64,000 nucleotides of DNA from Acidobacteriota bacterium (GCA_016715115.1 JADKBM010000011.1:1249501-1313500), one strand, 5' to 3'. Positions 46,727 to 54,965 are shown, counted from the first letter of the stretch. Translations and numbers: made by a program. The notes: a model not told the origin generated them from the letters alone.

Positions 46727-47761
46727 TTGAGCGTTCTGGACAAAGTTAGAAAATGGATCGACGGCGAATCGTCGGAACTCGTTTTGGAAGAAGCCGCGCG
46801 CGACGCCCAGGTGAAACCGCGCAGCGTCGCCGAGGAATTTATCGTCAAGATCGCGCGCGAGGTCGAGGGCGTGATGCAACGCGAGATCGTTCCGTTGCCG
46901 CAGGGAACGGCGATCATCCCGACCGAGTACACGATCTTCCTGAGCGAAGAGGACGACAAGGATTGGCAGGGCGTGAAGCGCCGCGGACTCGAACAAGGCC
47001 TGTATCACATCCTTGCCGAGCGCGCGAAGGAGATCGCCGGCAAGAAAAAGCTCGAAACGAAAAGCTTCGCGGTTCAGTTGCGCGTCGACGGCACGCTCGA
47101 AAAGGGCGAGGTCCGCGTCCAGCACAGTTGGGAAGATTCGAACGCCAACAAGACCAGCATTCTTTCGCGTCCGAAACCGCCGCAGGAAGCGAAGCCGAAA
47201 CCGGTCGTCCAGCCGCCGCCGACCGCGTTTCAACCGCCGCCGGCCGGCTTTCAGCCTGCGCCACCCGTTTTTCAACCTCCGGCAACGCCCAACTTTCCGG
47301 TTCCGGTCGTGCCGGCTCCGGCAAACGAACCGCCGCCGACCGCGCTTCCGGGCTCTTTTCAAGTGCCGCCGAAATACTTGAACCAGCCGGCCGCGACACC
47401 CGCGGCGTTGGAAGAAAACGAAGAATCAACCCGCGTCCAAAAGCGAAGCCTCGAACTCTACAAGATCGAGGTCTGGCGCAACGGCGTCCGCCAGAACGTG
47501 ATTCCCGTATTCCAGAAAGAGGTCGTCATCGGCCGTGGTTCGAAATCGAAGCCGGTCGACGTCCCGCTCGGCGGCGACCCCGAGATCAGCCGCCGTCATC
47601 TCGTTATCTACACCGACGGCAACGGCCATTTCTCGATGGTCAACGAAGGCCGCAACCCGGCGATCATCAACAATTACGAACTCCCGCTCGGCCAACAGAT
47701 CTCGATCGCCCCCGGCGTTCCGATCTCGATCTGCACATATATGCTGAGAATTCAGGTTTGA
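46727..47761 (+). CDS. DUF3662-FHA domain protein (FhaA-like)
   Basis: 344 residues: N-terminal DUF3662 domain (1-135, MSVLDKVRKWIDG, VPLPQGTAIIPTEYTIFLS), a long Pro/Gln/Phe-rich linker (150-230) and a C-terminal FHA domain (about 245-344) with phosphothreonine-binding residues in GRGSKSKPVDVPL, SRRHLVI and N310. The layout equals actinobacterial FhaA, which binds phosphorylated partners of a Ser/Thr kinase near cell-wall synthesis. Starts at TTG 46727 with GAGGTGA upstream. Lying directly after the kinase gene, it is probably that kinase's phospho-reader. Confidence 0.88.
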   Translation: MSVLDKVRKWIDGESSELVLEEAARDAQVKPRSVAEEFIVKIAREVEGVMQREIVPLPQGTAIIPTEYTIFLSEEDDKDWQGVKRRGLEQGLYHILAERAKEIAGKKKLETKSFAVQLRVDGTLEKGEVRVQHSWEDSNANKTSILSRPKPPQEAKPKPVVQPPPTAFQPPPAGFQPAPPVFQPPATPNFPVPVVPAPANEPPPTALPGSFQVPPKYLNQPAATPAALEENEESTRVQKRSLELYKIEVWRNGVRQNVIPVFQKEVVIGRGSKSKPVDVPLGGDPEISRRHLVIYTDGNGHFSMVNEGRNPAIINNYELPLGQQISIAPGVPISICTYMLRIQV

Positions 47762-47790
47762 GAATCGACGTCGGCAATAATGCAGAAACC

Positions 47791-47955
47791 CAATGCAGAA
47801 TGTGGAGACGCGCACAAAGTAAGCGTGCCCGCTCGAAGCGCGAGCAATCCGATCTCATTAGTCAACGCCGTCATTCCCAACCCACCGCATCACAAAACGA
47901 ACATCAATGCAGAAAGGCAATGCGGAAACGCGCACGAAGTAAGCGCGCCCGCATT
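47791..47955. repeat. Dispersed CAATGC-GAAGTAAGCG repeat, two copies
   Basis: Copy A (47791-47850) and copy B (47905-47955) share CAATGCAGAA, ACGCGCAC, AAGTAAGCG and CGCCCGC/TGCCCGC blocks. Related copies recur at 50514-50566 and, inverted, at 50634-50663, so the element brackets the region from the kinase pair to the deformylase gene. Confidence 0.6.
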
Positions 47956-48024
47956 TGCACGCTTGCCCAAGGTCTCGTCGCGATCACTTGATTGCGAAGC
48001 TCCAATCGCGCACGCGCGTCGCGC

Positions 48025-48126
48025 GCCAGCCCAGAACACTCCCGGCAACTCTTTCTGTGCCTGTCGCTTCCAGAGGCCGACGAGATTCGGATGAACGTCG
48101 TACCGCGAACTGAAGTCATTGATCAT
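48025..48126 (-). pseudogene. IS3-family transposase OrfA remnant
   Basis: A minus-strand stretch encodes INDFSSRYDVHPNLVGLWKR followed by QAQKELPGVF, which resembles the helix-turn-helix of IS3/IS911-type OrfA proteins (…xxRYxVHPxxIxxWKkqxxxxxpxVF). Only about 33 residues are recognisable; no OrfB, inverted ends or full frame remain. Confidence 0.6.
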
Positions 48127-48353
48127 TCCCTGTCCGGGTTGAGGAAACGCGCGCGGTGCGTGACCGCCGCCGTCACCGACCGGGCGCACTTCAAAAGAAA
48201 CGGGAACGGAAAGCTACCGCTTCAAGCGAACGGTCCACGGCAGAAAAACCCGGAACCAATCACCGGGCACCGCGCCGGTTGAAATATCCGCACATTGACA
48301 GGTGGGCCAAATGAGACTGCCGAAGTGGACCAAATTAGATTGCCAAACACAGA

Positions 48354-48560
48354 ATGCTCTTGGTCATCAAAACAGAAGACGCCGATTCCCCGCTGACGAT
48401 GAAGCTCAAACCGCTCTTGACGATCGACGTTTGGGAGCACGCCTACTATATCGACTATCAAAATCGCCGGGCCGCATATTTCGACGCCGTTATCGACAAA
48501 CTGCTCAACTGGGAATTCGCCGCGTCGAAGCTGGGTCTGCCAAGGCCCATCCTTGTATGA
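48354..48560 (+). pseudogene. Truncated Fe/Mn superoxide dismutase (C-terminal fragment)
   Basis: A 68-codon frame contains LLTIDVWEHAYYIDYQNRRA and NWEFAA, the diagnostic C-terminal block of Fe/Mn superoxide dismutases with the metal ligands D and H (DVWEHAYY). About two thirds of a normal SodA/SodB (including both N-terminal His ligands) are missing and the frame has no upstream continuation, so this cannot be an active enzyme. Probably the residue of a deletion or IS-mediated rearrangement next to the OrfA remnant. Confidence 0.8.
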
Positions 48561-48574
48561 AATGGAATAAGCTC

Positions 48575-50041
48575 TTAACGTTTTAGCTCTTCGAGTGAAA
48601 TAATGTATTCGAGAAAAGCTTTATTCCCGTTCTCCCTCACCCAGTTAAAATGCTCGAAGGCATCCGCTCTCTTGTTTTCGGACAAAAGCATTTCACCGAT
48701 GTAGGCGTGAGCTTCGGTTTGCATGTCGTTGTTATTGGCAAGCGCGAGCAGTTCATCGGCGGTCATCTGTCCGTCAAAGTATCTTAATATCTGGGTGCTC
48801 CAGGCGCCCGGTTTTAGCAGCTTGAGCCAGCCCTTTAGAAAAGTGTCAGCGGGCGCGGTCTTGCCGATCTTGCGGAGTGCGAGATACCCGATCATGATCC
48901 CGTATGGAGCGGCGTCCCCCTTAAGCCCGTTTCGTTTGAGATAGGTCACCGTATCGCGGTAAGCATTTTCGCCGTCGTTCTTGAAAAAATAGGACGTCGC
49001 CCGACTCCGGTAGAGTTCGTCATTGATATCGGGATCGAGTTCGAGCGCCTTTGTGTCGTCCGCGATCGCGAGGTCGTACTTGCCGATTTCGGCATACGCG
49101 AATCCGCGATTGCAGTAGGCGGTGGCAAAGTCGGGCTTTATGCGAATGGCCGTTGTATATTCGGTGATGGCCTGATCGAAAAGGCGCTGCTGATGATAAA
49201 TCCATCCTCGACCGTTATAAGCTTGAGGATTTTCCGGTTTTAGCTGAATCGACTTGTCATAGTCGGCTAAAGCTAGCTCGAACCGCCCGTTGCGATCGTA
49301 TGCGCTCCCGCGTTCCACGTAGGCTTCGGCAAAGTTGGGGTTTAGTTGGATCGCTTTGTTATAGTCGGCGAGGGCCAATTCGGAGCATCCTTCTAAGCAG
49401 CGTGCCAACCCGCGGTTGAAGTAGCTAAGATAGGCCATCGGAGAATTGCCGAACAGCTCGATCGCTTTATTGAAATCCGCAATAGCGAGTTTTGTATTGC
49501 CCATTCTGCGATATGCGAACCCGCGATTGTTGAAGGCAAGGGCATCAGCCGGATCGAGTTCCAGAACCTTGTTAAAATCGGCAATCGCCAATTCGAAACT
49601 ACCGAGATCGATGTAGAGTTTTCCACGATTGATGTACGCATCCGCAAGACCGGGCGACAGTTCGATCGCTTTCGCAAAATCAGCCATTCCCATCTCGGGA
49701 TTTCTCATTTCGCTGTTAACGATTCCGCGAAGGATGTAGGCGGGCGCAAAGTCGGGTCTCAGCTCAATCGCTTTGTTAAGATCGGCTCGCGATAAATCGT
49801 TCCTGTTCTGTCGACGATAGGCGGCTCCGCGACTTAAATAGGCCCTAACATTGGTTGGGTCCAGCTCAATCACTTTCGTAAAGTTGTTGATCTTACAGTC
49901 GTAGTCAAGCTCCGGGCAGGCGAGACCTGCATCCATGGCGTTTTTTGCCGCCTGCGATTGCGCAATACTTGGACTCGCAAAAACGAGCATACAGAATAAA
50001 ACGAGTGAAAATCGGCATTTAGCCGTAAAACAATATTTCAT
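48575..50041 (-). CDS. Secreted TPR-repeat protein
   Basis: 488 residues. ATG 50041 is fixed by GGAGG eight bases upstream and by a signal peptide (FSLVLFCMLVFASPSIAQ). From about residue 45 to 370 it holds about ten consecutive TPRs of the form AIADFNKAIELxPxxAxAYxNRG, for example ALADYDKSIQLKPENPQAYN. The last 120 residues are helical and more divergent. Probably a periplasmic scaffold for protein complexes; no enzymatic domain. It lies between two repeat-rich, gene-free stretches. Confidence 0.85.
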   Translation of the reverse strand: MKYCFTAKCRFSLVLFCMLVFASPSIAQSQAAKNAMDAGLACPELDYDCKINNFTKVIELDPTNVRAYLSRGAAYRRQNRNDLSRADLNKAIELRPDFAPAYILRGIVNSEMRNPEMGMADFAKAIELSPGLADAYINRGKLYIDLGSFELAIADFNKVLELDPADALAFNNRGFAYRRMGNTKLAIADFNKAIELFGNSPMAYLSYFNRGLARCLEGCSELALADYNKAIQLNPNFAEAYVERGSAYDRNGRFELALADYDKSIQLKPENPQAYNGRGWIYHQQRLFDQAITEYTTAIRIKPDFATAYCNRGFAYAEIGKYDLAIADDTKALELDPDINDELYRSRATSYFFKNDGENAYRDTVTYLKRNGLKGDAAPYGIMIGYLALRKIGKTAPADTFLKGWLKLLKPGAWSTQILRYFDGQMTADELLALANNNDMQTEAHAYIGEMLLSENKRADAFEHFNWVRENGNKAFLEYIISLEELKR

Positions 50042-50673
50042 CTGTATAACCTCCGACCGATGATGTAGGGAATGAAGAATCATAACAAACAGTTAAGGTG
50101 AAACGAATACTTAAGATGCTTGTCAGTAGAAAGAAACGAGCAATAACAAGGCACAGGCAAGTCTTCCCAACAAAAGCAATATTCACGCGCCAGTTCAGCG
50201 AACTTTGTTTGACTTTTGAATGCCAGTTCTCTCAATTATCGAGATTATCAGACTTTCAATCGGTTGTCGAAAATGATACTGGAGCGGGATTCTTTGGACA
50301 TTTACCGGAGATTATGATGCATCACCGGACGCCGAAGATTTGATTGGTTGGCATGTTAACAAAGGTCGAAATGCGGCGGAAGATTCCGCTTTTCCGAAAA
50401 GCCTACCTGCACAAAGGGCGGCTGAGTCACCCACCGACAAATAGAACCCACTTCGGAAATCCCAAGCATTTCCGCACATTCGCGGGCAGAGCCCGACGAC
50501 GAGCCGAATAGTCCAATGCAGAACCCCGCACGAAGTAAGGGGGCCCGCTCGCAGCGCGAGCGATCCGTCGTCATTTATCACCGATTCCGCAAAACCGTCG
50601 CACACCGGATCGACCGCTACCCGAGGCCGGACACGCTTACTCCGTGCGCGTCTCCGCATTGTGCGTTTCTGAA
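50042..50673. other. Intergenic region with dispersed repeat copies
   Basis: About 630 bases. The left half (50084-50350) shows nothing I recognise; the right half carries the two further copies of the dispersed repeat. Short frames here have no coding support. Confidence 0.5.
50514..50663. repeat. Inverted pair of the dispersed CAATGC-GAAGTAAG repeat
   Basis: 50514-50566 (CAATGCAGAACCCCGCACGA…) and the inverted copy 50634-50663 (GCTTACTCCGTGCGCGTCTC…) are related to the copies near 47.8-47.95 kb. Copy 50514 also shares GCCCGCTCG-AGCGCGAGC with copy A. Confidence 0.6.
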
Positions 50674-51195
50674 TCAATCCCACTTGCCGGTCTTTTGGAG
50701 CTTTTTGATCTTGCGTTTCGCGAGTTCGCGTTTGAGGCTGGTCATCCGGTCGAGAAAGACGATGCCGTCGCAATGGTCGGTCTCGTGGAGAACGCATCGC
50801 GCCGAAAGGTCGTAGAGATCGAGCTCTTGCAGATCGCCTTTGAGATCCTGAAAACGGACGACCGTGCGGACGTCGCGGCGGACCTTTGTATAGATTCCCG
50901 GAAACGACAGACAGCCTTCGTCCCCGATCTGCTCGCCTTCGCGGGCGACGATCTCGGGGTTGATCAGCGCGACCGGGTTCGGATTGCCCTCTTCGTCGGC
51001 AACATCCATTACGAAAAGTCTTTTTGATACATTGATTTGCGGCGCCGCGAGCCCGACGCCTCGGGCGTCGTACATCGTCTCGAACATATTCTCAACGAGT
51101 TCCGTGAGCCGGTCGTCGAACTCTTCCGCGACGACCGGTTTGGCGACCCGGAGCAAGACCGGTTCAGGATAATGGACGATTCTGAGCAATCCCAT
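50674..51195 (-). CDS. def: Peptide deformylase
   Basis: Removes the formyl group from nascent N-terminal methionine. The three family motifs are intact: GVGLAAPQ (46-53), EGCLSFPG with metal ligand C95, and HETDH (137-141) with the two His ligands and catalytic Glu. ATG 51195 gives 173 residues, the usual length; the open frame upstream is not coding. No strong ribosome site is seen. It is the last gene of the minus-strand run that includes the MNIO gene, 62 bases after the 163-residue partner gene, so it may simply be read through from that operon. Confidence 0.95.
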   Translation of the reverse strand: MGLLRIVHYPEPVLLRVAKPVVAEEFDDRLTELVENMFETMYDARGVGLAAPQINVSKRLFVMDVADEEGNPNPVALINPEIVAREGEQIGDEGCLSFPGIYTKVRRDVRTVVRFQDLKGDLQELDLYDLSARCVLHETDHCDGIVFLDRMTSLKRELAKRKIKKLQKTGKWD

Positions 51196-51257
51196 AAACG
51201 GAGAGTTTAGCGCATCGCGCGCGGCGATTTCAAAGGCGTCGCCGCGCCTCCCTGCTC

Positions 51258-51749
51258 TCAGAAGACGATCTCGCGGCGTCCGATCCGCAAAAAGACGAAC
51301 GGTCGGCCGCCCGAAAGGATAAAAACGAAGCGCCGCCGCAAGCCATAGAATGCAAGATGAGCACGCTCGCGCCGGACGATTGTGAGACTCGGCGCATCGC
51401 CGGTTTTGCGAATCAGCCACGCCGTGAACTCGAACGCGTCCTCAAGGTGTTTCTTGATCGAATTCGGGACAAACTCCCGCGAAAAGGCCCGAAACAAGAG
51501 TCCGAATTCGTCGCCCAACGCCGCACGCGTCCGCGGCAGAAGCTTTTCGACCTCGTGCAGGCGTTTCGAGATCAGGCTGTTCGAGAAATATGTGAGTTGC
51601 TCGGCCGAAACGCTTGCGATCTCGTTTGACTCGATGGCCGTCAGCCCGAACGCTGCTCCCGTCTTCTCCGGATCGCGTACGAATTCCTCGCGAAGCCTCG
51701 AATCGGTGCAGAGCCGCGCCAAGAGATCCTGTTGTTGCCGCAGAGTCAT
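51258..51749 (-). CDS. Small partner protein of the MNIO operon
   Basis: 163 residues, no signal peptide. The N-terminal 70 residues are helical (TLRQQQDLLARLCTDSRLRE, EEFVRDPEKTGAAFGL), a pattern like the short proteins (for example SCO6045-like) that sit beside DUF692 genes, from memory. The middle is helical and the last 45 residues are basic and beta-rich (LAFYGLRRRFVFILSGGRPF). It overlaps the preceding zinc-ribbon gene by four bases (ATGA). It could recognise the leader or tail of the modified protein, by analogy with partner proteins of other MNIO systems; this is inference. Confidence 0.65.
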   Translation of the reverse strand: MTLRQQQDLLARLCTDSRLREEFVRDPEKTGAAFGLTAIESNEIASVSAEQLTYFSNSLISKRLHEVEKLLPRTRAALGDEFGLLFRAFSREFVPNSIKKHLEDAFEFTAWLIRKTGDAPSLTIVRRERAHLAFYGLRRRFVFILSGGRPFVFLRIGRREIVF

Positions 51750-52252
51750 TTGAGTTTGTTAGTAATCTTTCGAACCCCGAGGAGTTCGGTCGAGTCTTCA
51801 ACAACGCTCGGAACCAGATCGAAGTCGCGGGCTTCCGGAAGATAGGTCGCCGTTCGCGCTTCGATCTCATCGGGCGGCGTCGATCGCGGCAGGTCTCTTT
51901 CGGCTCGCTTTCGTGTTTCCTCCGAAACAATGAACGCGAGGGCAAGCGCGCCGAACACGATCAACGCCAGAAGCACGATGCCCAAAACCACCTTTTCGAT
52001 CTCGCCGGAAAGAATGAACCTTGAGATCAAAAGAAAGCCAAGGTAACCGAACCCGACCAGAAACACGACGGCCAGCCCGGCGAATCCGATGGCGCCCATC
52101 GCCGTTGCGATCCGTCGGCCGAGCGGAATCGAAAGGTTTCCGGCCTGCTCCTGAAGCGATCGGATCGAGGTTTCGAGGTTGAACCCGCATCCGCGGCAAA
52201 ACACCTGATCCGTTCCGTTTTGGGATCCGCAGTTCGCGCAAAAGATCTTCAT
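51746..52252 (-). CDS. Zinc-ribbon membrane protein
   Basis: 168 residues from ATG 52252 (GGAGG 12 bases upstream; the longer frame would overlap the MNIO gene). N-terminal zinc ribbon with paired motifs CANC and CRGC, a short linker, two membrane helices (about 51-75, TAMGAIGFAGLAVVFLVGFG; about 85-110, VVLGIVLLALIVFGALALAF) and a charged cytoplasmic tail. Zinc ribbons of this kind often mediate protein contact. Lies 25 bases after the MNIO gene and overlaps the partner gene. No known function. Confidence 0.65.
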   Translation of the reverse strand: MKIFCANCGSQNGTDQVFCRGCGFNLETSIRSLQEQAGNLSIPLGRRIATAMGAIGFAGLAVVFLVGFGYLGFLLISRFILSGEIEKVVLGIVLLALIVFGALALAFIVSEETRKRAERDLPRSTPPDEIEARTATYLPEARDFDLVPSVVEDSTELLGVRKITNKLK

Positions 52253-52277
52253 CGAGCTTGTGTCCTCCGATCGTTGA

Positions 52278-53126
52278 TCATACGGAATACGATTGTCTAT
52301 CCCGAATGTTTCCGGCAATGATCTGCCTCGCTGTACCTAGTTCCTCAAGCAACTCGCGGAACTCCGGAAAGTTGCCGTCGCGCTCGAGGATCGCGCCGCG
52401 GATCCGGCAACGTTCGGCGACGTGCTCGAACAGCGCCCAGATCTCGTCTTCGGTCCGGTCCGAATGCGCATCGATCAGGCGTTTTCCCTGCCGGCGCGAA
52501 CCAACGAAATGAATCTGAACGACGCGGTCCAAAGGAACCCGTCCGAGGAACGTTCGCGGACAGAAGTCAAAATTGCGGGAATTGATATAGAGGTTCGTGA
52601 TATCGAGCAGTATTCCGCAATCGGTCTCGTCGACGACCCGCGTCAGAAACTCGGCTTCGGACATTTCGGACGACGGATAACGCATCAGATAAGAGATATT
52701 CTCCAGCACCAAGGGCCTTTTTATCAAAGACTTAAGGCGGCCGATGTTGTGCTTGAGAACTTCCACGGCCTCCCGCGTGTAAGGCGCCGGCGCGAGATGG
52801 CCGATGGCGACGCCGCCCGAGCGTGTAAAGCAAATGTGATCGGAAAACCAAGGCGGATCGACCAATTCGATGAGCGCCGCGAGTTTCTCGACGTAAACGT
52901 CATCGAGGCCTTCGGCGCTTCCGAGCGAAAGATCGAGCGAATGCGGAACGAGCGTGAAATGCTCTTTCAAAAGCCGCAATTCATCGAGCTTTGATTTGCT
53001 CGCGTCGAGATAGTGATCGGCCGTGATCTCGAGAAAGTCGATCGACGCGCGATTGAGCAACACGTCGGCGCGAAAACGTTCGCGAAATCCAAGCCCGACA
53101 CCGAGATTCGGGAGTTCGTCGATCAT
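52278..53126 (-). CDS. DUF692/MNIO family protein (multinuclear non-heme iron oxidase)
   Basis: A TIM-barrel protein of 282 residues, the family whose studied members (MbnB, TglH, ChrH, BufB-like) oxidise cysteines in ribosomal peptides using two or three iron ions. Conserved family blocks are present: PHSLDLSLGS (H62), SDHICFTR (H97), LVLENISYL (E142), LLDITNLY (D175, N178), QIHFVG (H206), DAHSD (H221) and ILERDGNFPEF (E248). ATG 53126 directly follows the TAA of the TIGR04222-like gene with no gap, so its translation is coupled. The likely substrate is a Cys-rich segment, most simply the neighbour's tail. Confidence 0.9.
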   Translation of the reverse strand: MIDELPNLGVGLGFRERFRADVLLNRASIDFLEITADHYLDASKSKLDELRLLKEHFTLVPHSLDLSLGSAEGLDDVYVEKLAALIELVDPPWFSDHICFTRSGGVAIGHLAPAPYTREAVEVLKHNIGRLKSLIKRPLVLENISYLMRYPSSEMSEAEFLTRVVDETDCGILLDITNLYINSRNFDFCPRTFLGRVPLDRVVQIHFVGSRRQGKRLIDAHSDRTEDEIWALFEHVAERCRIRGAILERDGNFPEFRELLEELGTARQIIAGNIRDRQSYSV

Positions 53127-54101
53127 TTAGTCACCGCCGCCGCAACCGCCGCAACCGCCGCCGCCGCAAGAACTTCCGCCATCGCCCGACGAACTGTCCG
53201 ATGAAGTGCAACTGCCGCAGCTTGAACCGCACGAATCCGAAGCCTGCGCCTTGCGGAACGCGTCGTTGTAATCGCTGAACATCGTGCCCGCGAGAATTCC
53301 CGTGCCGAAGACGCCGACGGTCAAAAGGAGCGGGTCGACGCCGGCGAGTCCCGCCTGCGCCGCGACCGGTTCGGCGGCTCCGTTGTAAGGACGCTGCGAT
53401 TCGTACTTCAGCGAATCGAACGCAAGTTGAAGCCGTTCGAGATACGATTTGCCGAGTTTGGTCAGCCGCGCCATCTGTCCGACGACAAGGGTCAGGATTA
53501 TACCGCCAAGCGCGAAGACCATCAAAAGACCGATGTTCGACCGGCCGTGTATGAGTGCCGCGGTCGCCTTGTACGCTCCGAGACCGAAGATCGAGAGCAG
53601 TGCGGCCCATTTGAACGGTGCAAATCCGGCTTTCTGAGAAGCTCCGTTGATCAGTTGCTGGCGCTCAAGCCGCGTTTGAAACGCGTTGCCGTGACGCTCA
53701 AGGACTGAAGAGAGTCCGCCGCCGGCAAAGAACTCCTGCGGCCGGCGCCCGGGGCCGATCCAATCGAGCGCGTCCCATTCGATCTGATTGATGTTTGCCG
53801 GTTTGACATCGGTCCGGCGGACAGAGGTTGTCGAGCCCTCGGTTTTGATCTCGACCAACCCGCGCTGACGCAAACTGAAGGCGGCCGCGCGTGCGAGTTC
53901 ATTCTGGCCTCCGCGAAGATACGCGATCTCGTACGGATCGATGTTCGGCGGGATCGATGGCAGCGTAAGCCGATCGGATTTGTCCAAAGATCGCTTGGCG
54001 ACCCAGACGCCGACCACCGTCGCGACGATGAAAACGCCGTAAAGCGCCAAAAAATACGGCCCGTACATATTGGCGAGCGGATTGTCGAAAAGAATTTCCA
54101 T
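53127..54101 (-). CDS. TIGR04222-like membrane protein with Cys/Gly/Ser-rich tail
   Basis: 324 residues. One N-terminal membrane helix (about 13-35), a cytoplasmic domain (about 45-160: NIDPYEIAYLRGGQNELARA, FSLRQRGLVEIK), two helices (about 163-185 and 190-210), a further hydrophobic stretch (about 257-275) and a low-complexity tail from about 288 rich in Gly and Ser with cysteines at 291, 295, 298, 312, 317 and 320. From memory this is the TIGR04222 pattern, a domain often placed before variable Cys/Gly-rich tails and beside DUF692 genes. AGGAGG precedes ATG 54101. First gene of the operon. Confidence 0.8.
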   Translation of the reverse strand: MEILFDNPLANMYGPYFLALYGVFIVATVVGVWVAKRSLDKSDRLTLPSIPPNIDPYEIAYLRGGQNELARAAAFSLRQRGLVEIKTEGSTTSVRRTDVKPANINQIEWDALDWIGPGRRPQEFFAGGGLSSVLERHGNAFQTRLERQQLINGASQKAGFAPFKWAALLSIFGLGAYKATAALIHGRSNIGLLMVFALGGIILTLVVGQMARLTKLGKSYLERLQLAFDSLKYESQRPYNGAAEPVAAQAGLAGVDPLLLTVGVFGTGILAGTMFSDYNDAFRKAQASDSCGSSCGSCTSSDSSSGDGGSSCGGGGCGGCGGGD

Positions 54102-54225
54102 TCAAAGAATTCCTCCTGAGTGGATTATAACGAAATTCGCGGCGCGCGGGTTTTTAATGTAACGAAGAATTAACCCGGATTATTCGTTGGACAACGTTGC
54201 GGATACGGCTGTCGCGTCGACGTGC

Positions 54226-54756
54226 CTATGGCCGCAGAAAGACCTGCGTCACATAAAATCCGCCGCTGCCTGTTTCGGCGACGCCGATTCCGGTGTGCGT
54301 GTAAACTCCGTCGAGAATATTCCGCCGGTGGCTTGGTGATTTCAGCCAGCCCTTGACCGCCGCCGCGGCGACGTCATCGTACCCTTCGCAAAAGAAGAGA
54401 TTTTCGCCGATCTTCCCCCATTCCGCGACCTTTTCGTCGGTGACCCGCTCAACCACCGAATTCCCTTCCGGATCGTAATGAGAGAAAAATCCGCCGCGGG
54501 CCATTTGCCGCGAATAGCGCCGTGCGACGCGTCCCAACCGCTCATCGAATTCAAGCTCCGAGAGTCTTCCCTTTTTGCGCTCGCGGTTGACGAGGTCGAA
54601 GATCTCATCCTCGAGATCTCCGACGTTGCCGAATGAAATGAAGGAATTTTCGAAAAAGCGCGAAGTTTCCGAAGCGCCTGTGCTGACTGAAAAAATCGTT
54701 AGTAACGCCGCGCAAACAAACAGCTGTCCCCAAAACGTTGCCGTTCTTGAAATCAT
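54226..54756 (-). CDS. Secreted CAP/SCP-domain protein
   Basis: 176 residues: a signal peptide (FWGQLFVCAALLTIFSVSTGA) and a CAP domain (about 50-175) with the family features DLVNRERKKGRLSELEFDE, the first conserved His in FFSHYDPEG, E in GENLFF, the second His region SPSHRRNILD and the C-terminal GIGVAETGSGGFYVTQVF. Bacterial CAP (YkwD-like) proteins are extracellular and of unknown biochemical action. Monocistronic, on the minus strand, about 125 bases after the start of the TIGR04222-like operon. Confidence 0.88.
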   Translation of the reverse strand: MISRTATFWGQLFVCAALLTIFSVSTGASETSRFFENSFISFGNVGDLEDEIFDLVNRERKKGRLSELEFDERLGRVARRYSRQMARGGFFSHYDPEGNSVVERVTDEKVAEWGKIGENLFFCEGYDDVAAAAVKGWLKSPSHRRNILDGVYTHTGIGVAETGSGGFYVTQVFLRP

Positions 54757-54965
54757 AGATCGTCCTGCCTTGATTTTTTATTTCCGGGGGAAAACGTTCG
54801 CCGCGAACTTGTAGTTGGGGGTTCGCTCCGAACTTTGTCGGTTGATTGAATATCGTTGATTTTCCCGTTTCTGTCCAGTCGGCAGAGATCCGTGGTTTGT
54901 TCGCGCTGCGCGCTCAATGCAAGCGGGACGCTTGCGCTCCGGTCGCGGCGCTCCGGTCGCGGCGC

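Larger units (their letters stand above)
47762..48574. other. Decayed region with IS and gene remnants
   Basis: About 810 bases without an intact gene. It contains two copies of a dispersed repeat, an IS3 OrfA remnant on the minus strand and the C-terminal piece of a superoxide dismutase, listed separately. It looks like an old insertion/deletion scar. Confidence 0.6.

Noticed and set aside
46753..47991. 412-residue frame shifted against the FHA gene
   Set aside because: Arg/Gly-rich frame-shifted translation of the DUF3662-FHA gene that runs on into the decayed region.
50098..50343. 81-residue plus-strand frame in the gap before the deformylase gene
   Set aside because: No ribosome site, no motif and base use unlike coding neighbours; not supported.
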